A stretch of DNA of 64,000 nt from Microcoleus sp. FACHB-68 (GTDB lineage Bacteria > Cyanobacteriota > Cyanobacteriia > Cyanobacteriales > Oscillatoriaceae). Each line of letters begins with the position of its first letter. The stretch's first letter is position 1. A program made the translations under genes and the position numbers. This document shows positions 61,920 to 64,000 of this stretch, one piece after another. The DNA lies in contig NZ_JACJOT010000003.1 in NCBI RefSeq assembly GCF_014695715.1, positions 62,001-126,000 of the forward strand, given 5' to 3'. The notes under the pieces are model-generated. The model saw only the letters and a program-made list of their open reading frames with translations, searched no databases and was not told the origin of the DNA.

Positions 61920-63011
61920 TTAAATCTCCGTTTCGGATTCCGCGATGCGGATCGTCACCGGCAGCTCAACCGATTTGCTCTCAGACGATTGTAGCAGGAG
62001 TCGATTTTCAGCAGCAGTTTCCTCCGCAGAGGCAATGGTTTGACCCACTGTACGCCCTAGTCTCAGCTTTTGGGCTATCGTATCACGTTGATTGATTAAG
62101 TAAATACTCACAATTGTTAGGCAAACCCCAATCGATTGCAGGGGACTGAGAACTTCCGCTAAGAATAAGTTTCCAAATAATAGGGCAAACACCGGCGTCA
62201 GAAAGGTCAGGGCACTCAAACTGGTGAGGCTGCCGGTGGAGGCAAAGTAAAAGAATAAGCCGTAAGCCAGGGCACTGCCAAAAATCGTTGCATAGGCTAA
62301 AGCTGCCCAACCTGAGAGATCAATATTCACCCACTGCTGGGATTCTGTGCCGGCTGAAAGGGTAAGCAAGGCGATTCCACCTAAAATCATGTGCCAGCCG
62401 GTGGCGACAACGGCATCGGCATACCGGCACACGTAGCGAATCGTTACCGTCCCCACCGCCATTGACAGCGCCGCCAGCAGCATCAGCCATTCCCCGTTCT
62501 CAAATAAGTTCTCAATTTCCACCGGCACCGATGCGATCCCCTGTTGGAACAGGCCCAAAATCCATTCATCGGGCAAGCCTATCAGCGCGATCCCCACGAC
62601 GCCAACCCCCAGCCCCAGCCAGCCCCAGAAGCCAATACGCTCACCAAATAGCCACCACGATAAAATAGCCACGGCTAGGGGTTGCGAGTCAATCATCACC
62701 GATCCCAACCCTGCGCCGGTTCTCAGCAATCCCTCGGCTAAAAAACCTTGAAACATTGCCCCATCTACCAGGGCAAAAAAGGCCACCCACAACCATGCCC
62801 CCCAGCCTTTTAAAGCCGGCCTACCCATCATTGCGGCTGCGATCAGAACTAAGACGCCTGCCGGTAGCAAACGCACTCCTGCCATGAATAGCGGCGTTGT
62901 GTTCGGGATGACGCCTTTCATCGCCACCATTGCGGTTCCCCACAGGAAAAACGGTGCGATTAGCAGCAGTGTTGCCAGAGGCAGTTTCGATTCACTCAGT
63001 CTTAGATACAT
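61920..63011 (-). CDS. EamA/DMT-family transporter
   Basis: The 363-residue protein has ten hydrophobic segments in two EamA halves (about 14-150 and 175-312). Motifs include FFLWGTAMVAMKGVIPNTTP near the start, the LRTGAGLGSVMIDSQPLAVAILSW helix, and LSALTFLTPVFALLFGNLFL in the second half. EamA permeases export or import small metabolites. A ~50-residue hydrophilic C-terminal tail (SAEETAAENRLLLQSSESKSVELP) extends beyond the usual ~300-residue length. The substrate is unknown. Confidence 0.9.
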   Translation of the reverse strand: MYLRLSESKLPLATLLLIAPFFLWGTAMVAMKGVIPNTTPLFMAGVRLLPAGVLVLIAAAMMGRPALKGWGAWLWVAFFALVDGAMFQGFLAEGLLRTGAGLGSVMIDSQPLAVAILSWWLFGERIGFWGWLGLGVGVVGIALIGLPDEWILGLFQQGIASVPVEIENLFENGEWLMLLAALSMAVGTVTIRYVCRYADAVVATGWHMILGGIALLTLSAGTESQQWVNIDLSGWAALAYATIFGSALAYGLFFYFASTGSLTSLSALTFLTPVFALLFGNLFLAEVLSPLQSIGVCLTIVSIYLINQRDTIAQKLRLGRTVGQTIASAEETAAENRLLLQSSESKSVELPVTIRIAESETEI

Positions 63012-63494
63012 GGGGTTTAGCGATAAAATAGGGCGTTTGGAAAGGATTGCAAAAGCTGCCGGCTGTGGAAGTCTTCAATACGATCTTTCGCTTCCTGCAA
63101 GGGCAAATAGCGCCCTAAGCCTGAACTGCGAAGTCGAACGTTGATTTCTCTCATTGTACCCAATCGTATAATTATGTTAAGAAATGCTACTAAAGATGTC
63201 TAGACTTTAGAGTATCGTGTTAACGCTGTGATATCGACGATTTAACCGCGTGCCCGCTCAGCAGAATGCCGACAACTCGATAATATTCAGGCAAACTAGA
63301 ATAAGCACGCAATTAATCGCGTGCGCTCTTGTGGCAAGTCCTGAGAGTTCTTCGACCGATTGGGCAACCTGGAAGTATTTATACTCAGCCGCTCCCATCT
63401 GGCCACCGTTCGCAAAAGTGATGAGTGATACATTCAAAACTCAAAACTTAAAACACTTGATATTAACTGACTCACAACCGCTGTTTGACCGCCC
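63012..63494. other. 480-bp spacer between divergent EamA and sppA genes
   Basis: No gene is visible; a 82-codon plus frame (63250-63498) running into sppA has no family character. A short copy of the AAACTCAAAACTTAAAACAC repeat lies at about 63437-63457. Promoters for both genes must be here. Confidence 0.5.
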
Positions 63495-64000
63495 ATGATT
63501 TGGCCATTTAACAAGTTTCGCAAACAAATTGCCCGAATTGAAGTGAACGGCGCGATTGCCGGTGCCACTCGCAAACGAGTGCTAGAAGCCCTCAAAACTG
63601 TTGAAGAAAAAAAATTCCCCGCCTTGCTGCTGCGAATTGACAGTCCGGGAGGTACGGTGGGAGATTCCCAGGAAATCTACAGCGCTTTAAAGCGGCTGCG
63701 AGAGAAAGTCAAAATTGTTGCCAGTTTTGGCAATATTTCGGCCTCTGGAGGTGTCTATATCGGGATGGGTGCTGAGCATATCGTGGCGAATCCGGGGACG
63801 ATCACCGGCAGCATCGGCGTGATTCTGCGAGGCAATAATTTAGAACGCCTGCTGGAAAAAGTCGGGGTTTCTTTCAAAGTTATTAAGTCTGGCCCTTACA
63901 AAGACATTTTGGCGTTTGATCGAGAATTAACTGAGCCAGAAAAAGATATTCTGCAACAGTTGATCGATACCAGTTACCAACAGTTTGTGCAAACCGTTGC
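63495..64000 (+). CDS. sppA: Signal peptide peptidase SppA-type serine protease, 5' part
   Basis: The first 168 residues are visible and continue past the window edge. Conserved parts are LLLRIDSPGGTVGDSQEIYSAL (residues 44-65), the nucleophile Ser in GNISASGGVYIG (Ser84) and NPGTITGSIGVI. These match the SppA (S49) family, which cleaves remnant signal peptides in the membrane; cyanobacterial copies also process light-harvesting components. The downstream Lys expected as general base is likely in VIKSGPYKDI. No transmembrane helix is visible in the N-terminus, which fits the short SppA form. Confidence 0.9.
   Translation, partial: MIWPFNKFRKQIARIEVNGAIAGATRKRVLEALKTVEEKKFPALLLRIDSPGGTVGDSQEIYSALKRLREKVKIVASFGNISASGGVYIGMGAEHIVANPGTITGSIGVILRGNNLERLLEKVGVSFKVIKSGPYKDILAFDRELTEPEKDILQQLIDTSYQQFVQTV

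Noticed and set aside
62884-63144. 86-codon plus frame over the start of the EamA gene
   Set aside because: Overlaps a well-supported gene on the other strand and has no ribosome site or family.
63250-63498. 82-codon plus frame before sppA
   Set aside because: Ends inside the sppA start and includes repeat sequence; no similarity.

Overview
The window is chromosomal DNA from a cyanobacterium, most likely a filamentous, Microcoleus/Oscillatoria-like one. The evidence is the gene content: a CrtO-type beta-carotene ketolase, a CcmK carboxysome shell protein, a three-subunit glycolate dehydrogenase (GlcD, GlcE, GlcF), type 2 NADH dehydrogenase, a CYP110-like P450, a complete minCDE cluster, Uma2 and PEP-CTERM proteins, and huge RTX/Ig-like surface proteins. 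HIP1 octamers (GCGATCGC) occur sparsely, while GCCGGC and its one-base variants are strikingly over-represented. Several dispersed repeat families fill the spacers. I found no rRNA, tRNA, CRISPR array, transposase or prophage.

Layout. 1-1560 (-) is the 5' part of a large Ser/Thr kinase with an NTPase domain. After a 1.1 kb spacer (tandem repeat, orphan terminator) come crtO, a saccharopine-dehydrogenase-like reductase, a small exported acidic protein and a glycine-zipper protein (2.6-7 kb, +). A CPA1 antiporter, NDH-2, a WG-repeat lipoprotein and an Mrr-like nuclease follow on the minus strand, then glcF and glcE. A 1104-aa hybrid histidine kinase separates glcE from glcD, and glcD is divergent from a satellite ccmK. 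The photorespiratory and carboxysome genes therefore sit side by side.

21.4-33.7 kb is a mixed region: a 57-aa protein absent from length-filtered gene calls, a retropepsin-like protein, two tiny genes, a ClC channel with CBS domains, a highly palindromic intergenic element, a P450, a phosphoketolase/transketolase-like enzyme, Uma2, a membrane protein, a four-carbon sugar-acid kinase-like protein, a pentapeptide protein and a PH-like membrane protein. 33.8-36.0 kb is minC-minD-minE, with minE bracketed by an 18-bp inverted repeat.

36.5-57.0 kb is the most unusual part, a 20-kb cell-surface island. It holds a PEP-CTERM protein, three exported proteins with DUF11-like folds (867, 200 and 888 aa), a 1294-aa predicted outer-membrane beta-barrel with Ig-like N-terminal domains that overlaps its upstream partner by 4 bp, and a 2745-aa RTX / 15x Ig-like / 7x FG-GAP adhesin-like protein. 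I propose the DUF11/beta-barrel cluster as a candidate undescribed surface-assembly system. The barrel gene carries intergenic-type repeats in frame, apparently as surface loops.

57-64 kb carries a divergent metallo-beta-lactamase-fold protein, LD-carboxypeptidase, a family 4 glycosyltransferase, a peptidoglycan-binding/HEAT membrane protein, an EamA transporter and the start of sppA. Envelope biology dominates the right half of the window.
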